From Amylostereum areolatum (Eukaryota; Basidiomycota; Agaricomycetes; Russulales; Stereaceae): a stretch of 64,000 bases of DNA. Within the stretch, counting starts at the first letter, position 1. Every line of letters begins with the position of its first letter. A program made the position numbers and the translations under genes. The notes beneath the pieces are model-generated. The model was not told the DNA's origin and did no database searches. It worked only from the letters and a program-made list of their open reading frames with translations. The stretch spans positions 186,001-250,000 of the forward strand of contig SAXG01000026.1 of the NCBI GenBank assembly GCA_012932865.1, read 5' to 3'. Shown piece after piece: positions 46,895 through 58,751 of the stretch.

Positions 46895-47325
46895 TACGTA
46901 GTTAGGCAACGTCCCCTGTCCCCGAGGGTGAGTTGCGGTTGCCTATTTCGCGACCTGTCCCCTGTCCCTCAGGCCGGGTTGCATGCTCTGAACATTTGCG
47001 AGAAAAACTCAAAAATCACTCGAAACCCGCCCAAAAATCGCTCAAAAATCGTCCAAAAATCACTGTATAGCACGAGAGGTGTATATCATAAAAGACACTG
47101 TGCCCTGAGGCCCGAGGTCATTCAGTCACTGACTTGGGCAAAGTTTGGGGATTCACTACATGCATAAAGGCCTGTACACGTACCATTTTCACATAATACG
47201 GAACCTGTACACTCCCAATTGCCATCGCGGTGAAGCACATTGAGCATCATGGCGGCTGGCCCGGACGGACTGGTTGCGTTGCCTAATTGAGTGTCCCCCC
47301 GTCCCCGAGCCCGGTTGCAGCCCCA
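46895..47325. repeat. Repeat-rich element with flanking direct repeats
   Basis: The segment 46938-46984 (ttgcctatttcgcgacctgtc...) is repeated in diverged form at 47279-47324 (ttgcctaattgagtgtcccc...); a further partial copy starts near 46900. Between them an A-rich tandem of caaaaatc units runs at about 47008-47070. It resembles a small non-coding mobile or simple-repeat element, but I see no terminal inverted repeats or transposase. Confidence 0.5.
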
Positions 47326-47361
47326 GGACAATTCGCACGGTCATGTGACGTGTCCATCAAC

Positions 47362-47870
47362 ACAAAGGATGCTGATGCTGCTCTTTCTGAGGCCGTGCGT
47401 TCAATGCTCATGGATCATCTGGTTGGGTTGCACATGCCAGCGTTTATACATAGTTGAAGGAAGGTCTTACTAGCATCAGGCTCTGGTGCGTGCTCGCCCT
47501 CTAAACCGGCCGGGAAGGAGACCATGGCCAGCATTGGGATTTCGAAGACCACCAGACTTCTTCGATAGAGCGAGCCATATAAACAATGAAGCGCATCAGT
47601 CCGATTCCAAATTTCTCCGGGTACTTCTCCTTCGCGCTGTTCATCCTCACAGTGTACCATACGCCGTTCTCCCATCCACCACCGTTCGCCAGCACCTTCG
47701 TCCCTAGAATCTCCTCCACGGGCACAGTTATCACATCCCTATCAAGAACCACGAAGTCCGCCTTCAAACCCTTCCGCAGCGCTCCATACTTATCCTCAGC
47801 GAACGCGGCGTACGCGGGCGCGGCCGTCATGCCTCTCAAGGCCTCTTGGCGCGTGAGATTCTCGTCTGGA
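47362..47870. repeat. Partial duplication of a 3'-end region, copy B
   Basis: Partner of 44860-45570. It covers the true 3' end of the amidohydrolase gene (minus strand) and about 280 bp beyond it. The outer part reads DADAALSEAVRSMLMDHL on the plus strand, apparently once coding. Confidence 0.8.
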
Positions 47871-50443
47871 TACCTAGACGCCACGATGAGCTAGATGAGC
47901 TGAATGAAAACGATGAGCGGATGGGGTTGAAAACGCACCACCCGCTCTTGCCGTGGGGCGAGTTTCCTTCTGCGTTGCGGCGAGAGATGGCTGCATAGAA
48001 CCCGCGAAGGGGGTTGATGTCTTCCACGGGGAAGTCCGACCCCAATGGGACGACGCCATTACGCGCATTTCTACCGACATGTCCATCAGCGAGGACGGCC
48101 AAGGTGAAAATATGGACAAAGCACACCTCGTGAGCGTTGCATACGCATACGCGCCTTTGACACGTTCCGATCCCTGTATGTCATCGCAACTGTAAGTTCT
48201 TGTTGGAGAACAAGACGCGGAAAGGAGGAGCCGTACCAAACGTGATTCCGCATACCACATATCGCTCGTCCTAGTATAAAACGCTCCGTTAGACGAACTG
48301 TCTGTGTCTTGAAGAAGAAGGAACGCACGCATGCGTAGGCTGCACGCTCGGTATGACTACGCAAACAAGACATCAGTGTCAGTCCAGTCGCAAAAGACCA
48401 ACGAACGGACCTCCGAGCCTTCCTACTCGCTCCAGGTCTTCCTAGTCGCATAATCTGCGCGTGTTCTATACGCGGTCGCCACTCTTCCACTGTCATCTTC
48501 GCTGCGTCGACAGCACCGGGTACCCCCACGGACGCATTGGCTCGTATGAGAATGTCCTCATAGATATCCAACACAGCCTTATTCGCGCGGTCGCCGATGG
48601 CGTGAGTATTCTATAGTCGACCGTCAGCCAAACATCTACGGATCAGACCTGACGCCAAACTCACCACCTGCCACCCATGCGCATACAGTTTCTCTATTTG
48701 CTCCCTTAGCACCTCGGGTGGCGTGCGCATCAGCCCAGATGTGGTAGGATCATCGCTGTACGGTTCCAAGAGCGCCGCCCCAAACGAACCAAGCGCACCT
48801 CCTCCAGTCCATGAGTACAAGACGGCTCACGACATCAAGACCAAGAAAAACACACCATCCGAGAAGAGTTTTACACTTCGCAGCGTAAGCCGTCCGTGAA
48901 GACCATAGTCGACGACTCGGGGTAAGAAAGGCCACTCGTCCTGACCATGCTGGGCACAGGTTTTGTCGACACAATCCGCAACAGTTACGTCGTCTTCAGT
49001 GGGGTATTCACCCATGAGATACATCCTGAACTAATAGACAGGCGTCAGCGACGTAGACAGGTAAAGCACGGAATAAACCTACTGGCAAGTCACCCTTCTC
49101 CGCAAGTCTACGTAAGTGAATCAGATATGATAAACCAGGATAGAGGTGTACCACGTACTTCATGTAGAAGTCCGCATCCGCTCGCTCAACCCATGCGTCA
49201 TGGATATTCGTAAGACCAACGCTAAGAGCATCCCTGTACAGCAACTTCGAACCATTCTTTCCTATCACCGTCGGTTGGAGGTTCAAGCGGGAGCAACAGC
49301 TCCGCTGTGTCTACGAAAACGCCTGCCAACGCGTTAGCATACACAAACCTCACAAAGACAATGCGGGACACATACCCGTCAATGCACCATCAGGGTTCCG
49401 CAGGACCATCCCACCCCGCTTGAGGATTTCATCGTCGGATATGGGCAGAGGCGAAGGAAGGAGGTCGAGTACGGCGTTCGAGACCCACACAGCGTGCGCA
49501 TCCGTCCGCGTCAGCGCGATTAGCCGACCTTTGAGGAGCGGAGAGCGGTCGAAGTCGGCCTGAAATCGCGTTCGGCGTGAGTTTAGTTCAGAACGAACGA
49601 GCACGTACGGCGGTCGGCCAGTGGGAGCCAGGGAACTTGGTTTGGTCCCAGCCCATGCCACGAATCCAGCGCTGGGGGTCGCTTTGTACGTCGGGGTGTG
49701 CGCGCACGTAAGCTTCTACCTTCTCGACGATCTCTAGGGGCGAAAGTAAGGATACATCACACATGCGGCAAAGGGTGGGTGGTGAAGGCGCACCATCCAC
49801 GGATTTGCAGTCAGAGAGGGGGAGTTGCGCTTTGTATCCCCATTGCAAAGTATGTGCAGTGAGCGTCTAAAGCACAAGTTAGAAGGGATGCAAACGGGTG
49901 GGACGAACACGCACCCGTAAGACCTGGAACGACGATGGCGTTGTTGGGTGGATAAAAGGTGGAGAGGTGTTCGCCAGCATGGTGCGTTTCCCAGTACGTC
50001 GCTAACGTGCTCTGTGGAACGGTCAGAGATCGAATAGAACGCGCGACAATATTGCATACCCCTGGAGCCAGCGACGGCGATCACATCCTGTTCGACCAGG
50101 ATGCAGTCCACCAGAGGATTCGTAGGATCGGAGGTGTGTATACGAGGTGGTGTGTCGTAAGCCAAGCCAAGATACTGAAGTGTAAATTCGACTGGTGAGG
50201 GTTGTGGCGAAGAGCACAAGTGCATATGTCTCCAGGAGGTCGTTCGATGTTGTGGTCAGTCCCGAGGACAACCATGCGAAGGCGTCGAAGGGCGGCGGGA
50301 AAGCTGGGAGCCAAGTTACCGAACACAAGGGTCCTAAGTTCCGCTATTCGGGGAGCATACGGGCCCGTCATTTCGATGTTGAGGACGAGCCATGATGAGA
50401 GGAAGAGGGCGAGCACAGAGAGGACAAGTGTCCTCGTGGCCAT
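47647..50443 (-). CDS. YtcJ-type amidohydrolase (frame-interrupted)
   Basis: Metal-dependent hydrolase of the amidohydrolase-3 group, related to bacterial YtcJ and fungal homologues of unknown substrate. Start MATRTLVLSVLALFLSSWLV at 50443 gives an N-terminal signal anchor. Then SPVEFTLQYLGLAYDTPPRI, VVPGLT and the metal motif DAHAH (needs one base removed near 49858), RWIRGMGWDQTKFPG, LIALTRTDAHAVWVSNAVLD, GMVLRNPDGALTGM, DALSVGLTNIHDAWVERADA, LTLRSVKLFSDG, FGAALLEPYSDDPTTSGLM, an Asp/His-rich region, IEHAQIMRL, LGSDFPVEDINPLRGFYAAI, LTRQEALRGMTAAPAYAAFA and LRKGLKADFVVLDRDV. The end is KVLATVVDGRTAYGTL if one base is removed near 47685; the decayed copy at 45.4 kb lacks that extra base. About ten introns. 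Confidence 0.88.
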
Positions 50444-50663
50444 CGTGGACGACGACGGCGACGGTGACGAGCAGTTGCCATTGTTCGCGGAAAGATAAGA
50501 TAAGATTGGGTGTCCCCCGGACTATTGCCGAATTCCATCTAGGAATTGCAAAATCTATTATTTTTTGAGCAGGGAGAGGAGAGGAGCGAGAGGAGCTGGT
50601 TACGACCTCAACGTCCCTCTCATCGCCGTCTTCCCCGTCCTAGAACCCCCCCTCCTCATCGCC

Positions 50664-52326
50664 ATGGACAGCGCCGAGCCGGTCGTCCATCACAAGAAAA
50701 CCCTCCACAGCAAACGCTCGTTCGGGAAATATCCGCATAAAATCGATTCCCCGGCGTACGATGCGTATGTTCTCTTTCTCTTTTCCTTTGCATTTGTCTG
50801 ACTCTGTTCACAGCTCGGAGGAAGACAACGATCCGCTCACAGACGACGGGGCTTCGGCTCTTTCCATACCCCTTCCCGTCTCGTCCCGCTGGCGCCTCCC
50901 AACCTCGGGCCTCTCCTCTTCCCGCCAAGTCTCGTTTGAAGCACCATCTGTCTTCCGCCCTCTCCGACGACGGCGTCGATTCCCCAACCTACGACGGTGA
51001 CATAGAGAGCAGTACAACGGCTGGTCCCGATCCAGTGTCCTCACGTGGCTCTCTCCTGTCCCATACCACCTCTGCCAGCACCAGCACCCTCACCTCTCCC
51101 GCCTCCACCCCTGTCGACCTCCCTCCTAAGGGCGTTGTCATAACTGCAATCGTTCCCCCGTCCAACGACTCCTCCGAAGATGGCCATGGCTCCATACAGC
51201 CAATCGTGGTTACATTACACGGGCCGAGGAGCAGCGTCTCGGAGCCCCGACCCGTCGCCGCCGCCGAGCGAGCGTTCAGTCCTGCCGCGCTCACCCCCGA
51301 AGACATCCTTTCGTTCGTGCGAGACGCCATCGCTGGCAAGAGCCCCCGCAATTACAAGATCAACCCGCCGCCTACAGATCGGCCGGTTCGGATATACGCT
51401 GATGGTGCGTTCGTTCGTCAATCTTCTGTCATACCGGGAGACCTTGGCAGTCGCGTAGAATGGACTTTCGGTTGCTGAGTTTCTTCTCGCCTCCTTGCTC
51501 GAAGGACGTCAATTCGAGCTATCCCTCATTTCGCTTCCCATTTCTCTTCCTACCTTGTTTGTTACCTAAGCTAACTACTTACCCCTGAAGGTGTCTACGA
51601 TCTCTTCCACTTTGGGTGAGACATTCGACGGCCCCAGTTCGCGTCTGGCTGATCTAGAGGAGTGCTCCGTAGCCATGCGCTTCAACTGCGCCAAGCCAAG
51701 CTTGCCTTCCCCAATGTCTACCTCCTCGTAGGTGTCAACTCGGATGAGTTAGTCAAGGAACACAAGTTCAGTTGCATCATGACCCATGCCGAGCGGTGCG
51801 TTTCTCTATTCCTTTGCACTCGACGGAGCTGACGTAGGGGATGTCGGGTATCACAGTTGCGAAGCCGCGCGCCATTGTCGATGGGTCGACGAGGTCGTGT
51901 CAGAAGCCCCTTGGGTCATCGACGCACCTTTCATGCAGAAGTATGCCATAGATTACGTCGCGCACGATGAAGACCCATATGGGTCGGCAGGACACGACGA
52001 TGTATACGCATTTGTCAAGGCTCAAGGTGCGCTTCCTTCTCCTTGGTCGTCCCAACGCCTTCCAGCCTGTCTATCTCGTTACGCTGTCCTGCCCCTCTTT
52101 CTTTCTTGATATTTCACAGTTGAAGGCACTCATGACCGCTCCAGGAAAGTTCATTCCTACGCGACGAACGCCAGGCGTTAGTACATCCTCGCTGCTTGAG
52201 CGCATCGTCAAGGGCTACCGCAAGCGGGACTTCGACAGAAAACTCGCCGGCATGGGCCACGCGGAGCTCATGGCACAGGGAAGCGACTACGAAGACAAGG
52301 GCTCGGATTCGGCGCCTTCGCGATGA
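50664..52326 (+). CDS. PCT1: Choline-phosphate cytidylyltransferase
   Basis: Rate-limiting enzyme of the CDP-choline route: CTP plus phosphocholine gives CDP-choline and pyrophosphate, at nuclear/ER membranes. Start MDSAEPVVHHKKTLHSKRSF. A low-complexity acidic/Ser-rich N-terminus (ALSDDGVDSPTYDGD) leads to LTPEDILSFVRDAIAGKSP. Catalytic domain: PVRIYADG, intron, VYDLFHFGHALQLRQAKLAF with the HxGH motif, VYLLVGVNSDELVKEHKF, MTHAERCEAARHCRWVDEV, APWVIDAPFMQKYAIDYVAH, DEDPYGSAGHDDVYAFVKAQ, then GKFIPTRRTPGVSTSSLLER (RTxGxST signature) and a short basic tail. The catalytic exons splice in phase. One extra base appears in the N-terminal part at about 50870-50945. Shorter at the C-terminus than animal enzymes, as in other fungi. 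Confidence 0.93.
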
Positions 52327-52893
52327 TCGTCTTGTTGGTAGACGGGAGCCTGTGTAGATCGGGACTGCAGTTATCCGGGCAATAATAACCTGAAGAAGCC
52401 TCGACAGTGTGTAGACGTTTTTGGATCGATGTAACTTACGACATGCTACATATTTCTGTCTCTCGAATGCGCGAAATATACATACGACATTCGTGCTAAG
52501 TGCAAATGTATGCTAGTCTTGAGACTTGTAAGTACTCCTTTGTGTCGGTCGGTGTAAGATCACGTGTCAACTATTTGTTTTCTTTCTGACAATTCCGTCA
52601 ACTAGAATTACTTACCGTCAAGCCAGCGTGGGTTGCGATGTCTACTGGCAACCGCTGCTGGAAGTAGCAGTACTCCACCGAGGCTTGACAGAAACAAGGA
52701 CGTAAGTTTCCGATACACCTGTCAAGTACAGCCTCTGAGGAACCTTCAAAAGGACATCTTTAACTTTTCTCTTGACCTTGCCACATTTTCAGTGTACTGC
52801 CGCGGACTGCTTTCTTGGCCCTTCGAAGCTGTGAGTAGGACATATTCTCCGTCTGGAGTCGTCGCCTTGTTTATCCTGAACAGATTCACCGCT
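52327..52893. other. Spacer between PCT1 and the F-box gene
   Basis: 3' flank of the cytidylyltransferase and presumed promoter of the F-box gene. Frames here show no motif. Confidence 0.5.
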
Positions 52894-54902
52894 ATGCTTT
52901 CGAACTATGGCTCGGCTGTAACTCCCGCGACTCGGAGTCAGACCACGACCAATCTGATAGAAGTACACGACAGCGGCGTGTAAGTTTCGCTTCGGAGTCC
53001 TGCTGATTCTACCTGGAAGGTTGACCAGGCTTCGGCTTCACCAGTGCTAGTGATCCATCGTCATGGGCTACAGACCTCGGCAAACACTTGGACAAAGCTA
53101 AACACATCCTTCTATCTGACCCAAGCCACGTCGTACTATACCACAAAAGCGACCTCGACTCCGCCTTAGCGCACGTCGAGCACGTTGCGCGCGCCATCAA
53201 GCACTATCGGAACGAGTCCGCGCTGATACACCGCTTACCGCCAGAGCTCCTCATCAGGATATACCACATTCTCGCCGCGATTCAGCCCGCGCAGGGTCCC
53301 CACGACATTTACCACCACCTTGGAGGAAGTACTATTGGTTGGATCCAACTTGGTCACGTGTGTCAACGGTGGCGCGCCCTCGTCCAATCGACGCCGACGC
53401 TGTGGGCATCGAGCATCTTCACGCTGCCCACAGGACAAGAGAGACGGCTCGCGCTCTCGAGGAACGCGCCGCTAAGTATCGACCTCGTTCCTGCCGCGTT
53501 CCACGCGCTCTCGCATAGTTTCGGCACGGAGGTGCTGCCCACGCTGGTTCCTCGCGCGGGCACGATTGACATCCACGACATTGCACCGTACTTTTACATT
53601 TGGACCCCTTTGAAAGGCGCACTCGAAGGCGGTCACACTCCGTACCTGACATCGCTGTCGTTTGCGTGCGGTGGGGAGAAGGCGCCGAGGTCGACGTGGA
53701 CTACGACGCCCCTGCACGCCCCACGCTTGCGCTCGGTCTTATTCCGGAATGCCTTCATTCCATTCCACTCGAACTCACTTCGCGAGCTAGAGATAACCAA
53801 CGAGCACGAGGGCGATCTTCCGTTTGCACCCTCCTTCCTCCTCGCCGTGCTCCAAGTCTCGTCCCCTCTCCTCGAGCGACTCACCCTGAACCGCTCTATT
53901 CCCGACATCGAATCAATCTCTCTTGAAATCCCTCCCATAACCCTCCCCAGACTTCTCAAAATTGAGCTGGAGGATTTGACAGACCGCTGCGCCGCGCTGG
54001 CCCGACACCTCGTCCTCCCTCCGACCGCCGACGTTTACTTCCAACTCGACAATGTCGACGAGGGTTGGATCATCCTGCCAGAAGACCTCCAAGTCGCGCA
54101 CTCGCCTCCTCCCCCGGACCGCTTCTCCAATTTGGTCCAAATCCTGCACCAGCGCGTGTACGGCACGGACTGCGCGCGCCCTACCGTCGGCCTCGCGCTC
54201 GCCGAGTACTCCGGGAACCCGAGCCGGAGCATCCAGCTCTGCCTGTGCGCGCGGCGGCCGGGAGCACAGAACCGCTGGACGGGACCATTTGGCCACGACT
54301 TCGAGTTGACGACGAACGTGCAGTTCTATCGCTGGTATCCGGACGAAAACGTAAACTTTGCGACCACACTCGCCTCGCTCACGACCGTTTCTGCGTTTGC
54401 ACACGTGCAAATTCTGGAGTTGACGGTGGCGCAGCAGGATTACGAGGTGGCGAGGTGGCGGGAGGTTTTGTATCCGTTGCAGAGCATACAGGAGCTGTTC
54501 ATCGATGACGAAGGAGGCAGACATGCATATCCTAATCTCGTTTCTTCCCTTGGACCGCCTCCTATCTCCCATCCATCCACCCCCACCGGTAGCTCGGGCG
54601 AGCACACACCCGACTCACAACCTCTTTTTCCAAACATGCACACGCTGTGGCTATATTGCGTCCACGTTGATGGGGCTGCAGATGACCTACAAACTGCCGA
54701 GTGTATTGTATCCGTCGTCACGTATCGCGCGAAGGAGCTAGGTCTGCAACACGTGCAAATTGATAGACTTTATGCGACACATTCCCAAGACGCAGAGCAG
54801 TACGCGAAAAGGATACAAGACGTGGTTTCTGATTTGGTTTACGAGATCGTCGAGCGCGATTTAACCGAGGACGACGACTTCGTGGTGGGCGATCTACTAT
54901 GA
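52894..54902 (+). CDS. F-box protein
   Basis: Probable SCF ubiquitin-ligase substrate adaptor, one of a very large and variable family in Agaricomycetes. The long exon (53045-54902) has no ATG near its beginning; an upstream exon MLSNYGSAVTPATRSQ... (52894-52979) joins in phase across a 65-bp intron (gtgtaagt, donor at gtaagt, to caccag). The F-box is RLPPELLIRIYHILAAI ... WIQLGHVCQRWRALVQSTPT, ending LWASSIF. A leucine-rich, LRR-like region follows (SLRELEITNEHEGDL, SSPLLERLTLNRSI, LPRLLKIELEDLTDR, HVQILELTVAQQDYEV). The C-terminus is acidic (LTEDDDFVVGDLL). The gene is otherwise intron-poor and unbroken over about 600 codons. The start exon is the least certain part. Confidence 0.85.
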
Positions 54903-57774
54903 GGAATGCGGGCAAGTTTCTTTGTGGGCTTGGTACGCATAATTGTTCTGACTGTTGGTTTAGCCCCTTGTCCGGGGTAGACGTTCTCTGGACAGGGTAA
55001 CCATCACGTATGTCCAAACTTTACAAGCACACGTTGTGTTGGCTCCCTGAGGGCAGACCTACACGCTACTGCAACCACTGCAGCCTATACTTACTTCCAT
55101 TGTTTTCCATCCTCTCCCTCAATTTTTATAATCGCTACAATGTGTCACGCAGTGTTATTATACCCCAGATATTCTCCGAGACTGACTTGTTTTCTCACAG
55201 TACATGTGCGGACACCCCCTGGAAGTCATTTCCGTACTCACGACTCAGCCGTACGCGTGCTCCTTCCACCGGCGGCGATTGGTATCTCATCCATTTTCCC
55301 TGTAACACAGCTGAACGCAGCACGATTCGCCCTACCGCATGGTCGCAACAAGGACCGAATACTGGACGTCGGCGCCCTCTCGCGACATGCTCGTATTTGC
55401 GACGGAACAATTCGTGTAGCTCAAATGACATAACTATTCCTCGACATGCGACGCTCGGAAGTTCTCGGTAACTTAGACCGCCGATTCAAACGGCCTCGTG
55501 GATCAATCATCCGTCCGAGAAGATATACATACCATGTAAAGCGTCAGTGCGCCATACCGCGAAACCTAAGATTCAAATGAGTCGACAAGCCTCGCGGCAC
55601 AGGCGCGGTAGGAACGCCGGGCGCACCTGCGTTGTCCATCGCCTTCATAGTCTTCGCTCGGGGCCCTTCTGAGTCGCTCATACACATTCCCGTCAGCGAA
55701 GATCCAATTTGCGGCGTCGGCTTCCTGAACCTCCTACAACCCCAGAACCTGTCCTAAACTTTCGGCCGTTGTCATTCAATGAGTCTTCGACGGAGCCCGC
55801 TCCCGAAGCCAGCGCTCGCACAAAGCGTTGCAAAAGAACTTAGATAGTCGCCGGTCAGGTCCCTTTCGGAGATTAAGGTCCCTTTGCGCATGCTTCAGTC
55901 TTCTCACCTGGCTCCGCGCGCCACCAGTGGAGCCAATCGATAGTCAACGAACCTGAAAAGTTCAATCATCACGAGCAATGCTTCGCAGGCGGCCGTCTGT
56001 CCTCCCATGTACCAGAAACTTGAACTATCCTCAGTCTTGGGTTCTTCCAGCTGACGTGGTTGGGGGCCGTCCTGCGAGGAAATGTCTTGTTCTGCTCGCG
56101 CGAATCTTGGACCCTTTTCCTTCGTCTTGCTCGTTCTCCAGCCCTCCTCGGACCAATCATTGTGACAATCGTGACAAGACTTGCATCGTGATAAGTGCGC
56201 GAGTTCCACAAAGTGATGCAAGGGTATATATGCACACAGCGCAAGGCCCTAAACGAGTGTGATCATTACAAAACGCGATGCCACCAAGAAATTATGAAGG
56301 AAAGTGACCCGCGAAAGGCCTCCGCTTGACCCTCCCAAATCGTTTAGTCCGCCTCTGCAAGCCACCAAAGAGTGGTGACACCAACGGGGAGTGTGTGCTT
56401 CGCCTGCTTGCCTCGGACATTGATTGTTGCCTCGACAGGAACCGGGTTGAAGGTCATGCTCGAAGAATCGTCCTTAAGCCTCCCGGTGAGTATCAGAGCG
56501 CGTGGAAACGGAACATGACAGAAGGGACCCCAAACGCACCAGTTGAGGACAACGATAGAGTACCTGTTCTAGTCCGCAAAGTGCGCTCCGTGACGAACAC
56601 GGGACGCGCAGGGCACTAGGAGGGTACCGTGAGCTGATTTTCACCACTCTTTACACCTCTTTGGGCGGTGAATTCCACCGCTCGAAGTACTCGTTTTCAG
56701 TACCATGGAATGAATTTCAGTCCTGCACGGGGTGATTTTCGTGATGTGAAAATCACCGGAAAAAAGTACCATTTCACCTTGCTTTTTTGTCACGAATTCT
56801 CACTTTCTCGTAACGCCGACGCGTGAATATCAGCATGAAAAACAGTGAAAAGCAACACCCCATGGTGATATACAGCAGCTTTCATCCTCAAAACCCTTGG
56901 CAGGATCCAGCACTTTACGCGTTCATAAACAGACACATGGCATTATGAGCTCATAATCACACTACAATATACACTATATACAAATCTATGCACACCGCTG
57001 GTGGTACCCAACGAGACCCTCTCGCGTAACCACGTCTCCTCTTCGTGACGTCCACCCGCACGCCCCGGGCCCAAATGCGAATGGCTGGAATGGCTGTCGG
57101 AGTGTAAGCAGCAGCATCGAAGCGATGCGCGCGTGGGGCGTGGCCTGTCCAAACATTTAATATCGCTCCGTGGCAAGGGAGAGAAGGCGGAATACTCACC
57201 CCCATCTGATACCCTAACATCCCCCGCTTTGTGTCCATCAATGACAGTCCCCGGCCGTGCTCTATGTAAACAAAAGTCAGCAGCCGAAGAGACTGTCGCC
57301 ATCACCGAAGAGAAATGAGACGGTGCGAGAGCACCGGCAACGGCGGTGAAGAGCCGCTGTCACCGATGCACAATGCGTAAGAGGCCATATGGCCTGGGTT
57401 TGTGATGTTGAATGAACCGTGAACGAGCCGCTTCATGCTACAAAGCATGCGCGGGACGAGCCGGAGGAGGATAGAAGGAAAAAAATAGATCAATACGAAG
57501 ACGTACCGTTGCAAAGAGTTGCCCAGACTTAGGGTACACTTTATGTGTCCTTACGAGAACATGGAAGGGGAGGGTGGAGAGGGAGAGTGCACGACGACTG
57601 AACCCGTCGCCGAGTCGCCATGGTCGTTGAGGAAGAAGCTGAAGCGCTGAAGTCGAACCATGCGCGTGAGCTGGCGACATCACGGATACGTGACTGACCA
57701 TCACTGGTCCGTGACGATTGTTACGAGTTCGTGACCAAGGAACCGCTGATGGAAATCACCATGTAAAGCGGTTG
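54903..57774. other. Gene-poor, repeat-containing stretch
   Basis: Nearly 2.9 kb without a supportable gene. Open frames up to 153 codons lack motifs. From about 56640 to 56880 the sequence carries repeated gtgaattcacc / gaaaatcacc-type words (tttcacc, ggtgatttt, gaaaatcaccgg) in both orientations, suggesting a decayed non-autonomous element; related A-rich words recur at 57770-57860. Confidence 0.5.
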
Positions 57775-57779
57775 TCACG

Positions 57780-58751
57780 CTTGTCTGAAAAACAGCCCCA
57801 AATCACCACCTGTCGAAATCACCCCAAAAATCACCTTAATTCGGAAATTCACCACATCAAACGGTGGGAAACAGTCGGACATGTCCTTATAGTGGGCCCA
57901 GTTCAAGTTTCCGCCGACAGTAACAGCAATGCGTTGACCAATGGGTCCGTTGGCGTCCTTCAGGACCACCGCACGGGAAGCCTGCGCTAATGTATAGTCT
58001 GCACAAAATTCTTCGTCAGGGGCTAGTTAACTAAGCATAGTGACGAGCAGCACGTACACTCCTGGTTAAGCGAGAACGTGCCGTCGCTGTTGACGGTGGT
58101 AATGGGACGGCAGCCAGGGGTATCGCATGGCGTCTGAGTGGGAATTTCGGGTTACCATTACTATCAAAGGCAGAGTTCCCGGTGTGTAACGCGACCTTCG
58201 TTCGACCGGAGAGAAACACACTCACATATTGTCGACCATGTTATACTGACCGACGGGGAGCGGATTTTCTCAGAGAGGAAGCCGGCGATGCGATATCATA
58301 AAGAGATATAGATATCTTGATGTCAGACCACCAATCCGGCTCATACGTACCCGTGCACTCAGTACAGAACACTGTACTTCCTTATTGATAACTGCGTTTA
58401 CAAAGTCGGCCATCTGAGTGCACGTTCCGCCGTAGCAGTGGAACTGGACACCATTGAATGAATCCCCCGCTTGTTGCATCTATAATTCCACGATCGTATC
58501 ATCACGGTCAGCGACTACGATTATCGGATAGAGCACACGCGTGGCATACGAACAAGCTGAACAGGATATTCCGCAGCATGATCCCAATTATGGTCGTATC
58601 CGAGCAGCTTCACGCCCGAGTAGCCGTTGTTGTTCATCAAAGTGCGCGCTGCAGTTTCGACTTGAGCCATAGTTGCCGGCGTCGAGCACGTAGAGTAGTT
58701 TCCGTTACTGTTCTCCGGCTCATTCTGCGGAAACAATATAAGCTGCGCCAC
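57780..58751 (-). pseudogene. GH30 endo-beta-1,6-glucanase, 3' part only
   Basis: The minus strand reads QNEPENSNGNYSTC (GH30 acid/base Asn-Glu motif), YSGVKLLGYDHNWDHAAEYP, VQL, then MQQAGDSFNGVQFHCYGG, NAVINKEV, a TEC motif (nucleophile Glu) shortly before 58349, EPDWWSDIK, GCRPITTVNSDGTFSLNQ, QASRAVVLKDANG and QRIAVTVGGNLNWA. These follow the order of fungal GH30 enzymes acting on beta-1,6-glucan. The N-terminal half, with signal peptide and first barrel strands, is not found upstream to 59.2 kb, the frame is out of step before TEC, and the 3' end runs into repeat sequence. I therefore call it a truncated, decaying gene. Confidence 0.72.
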
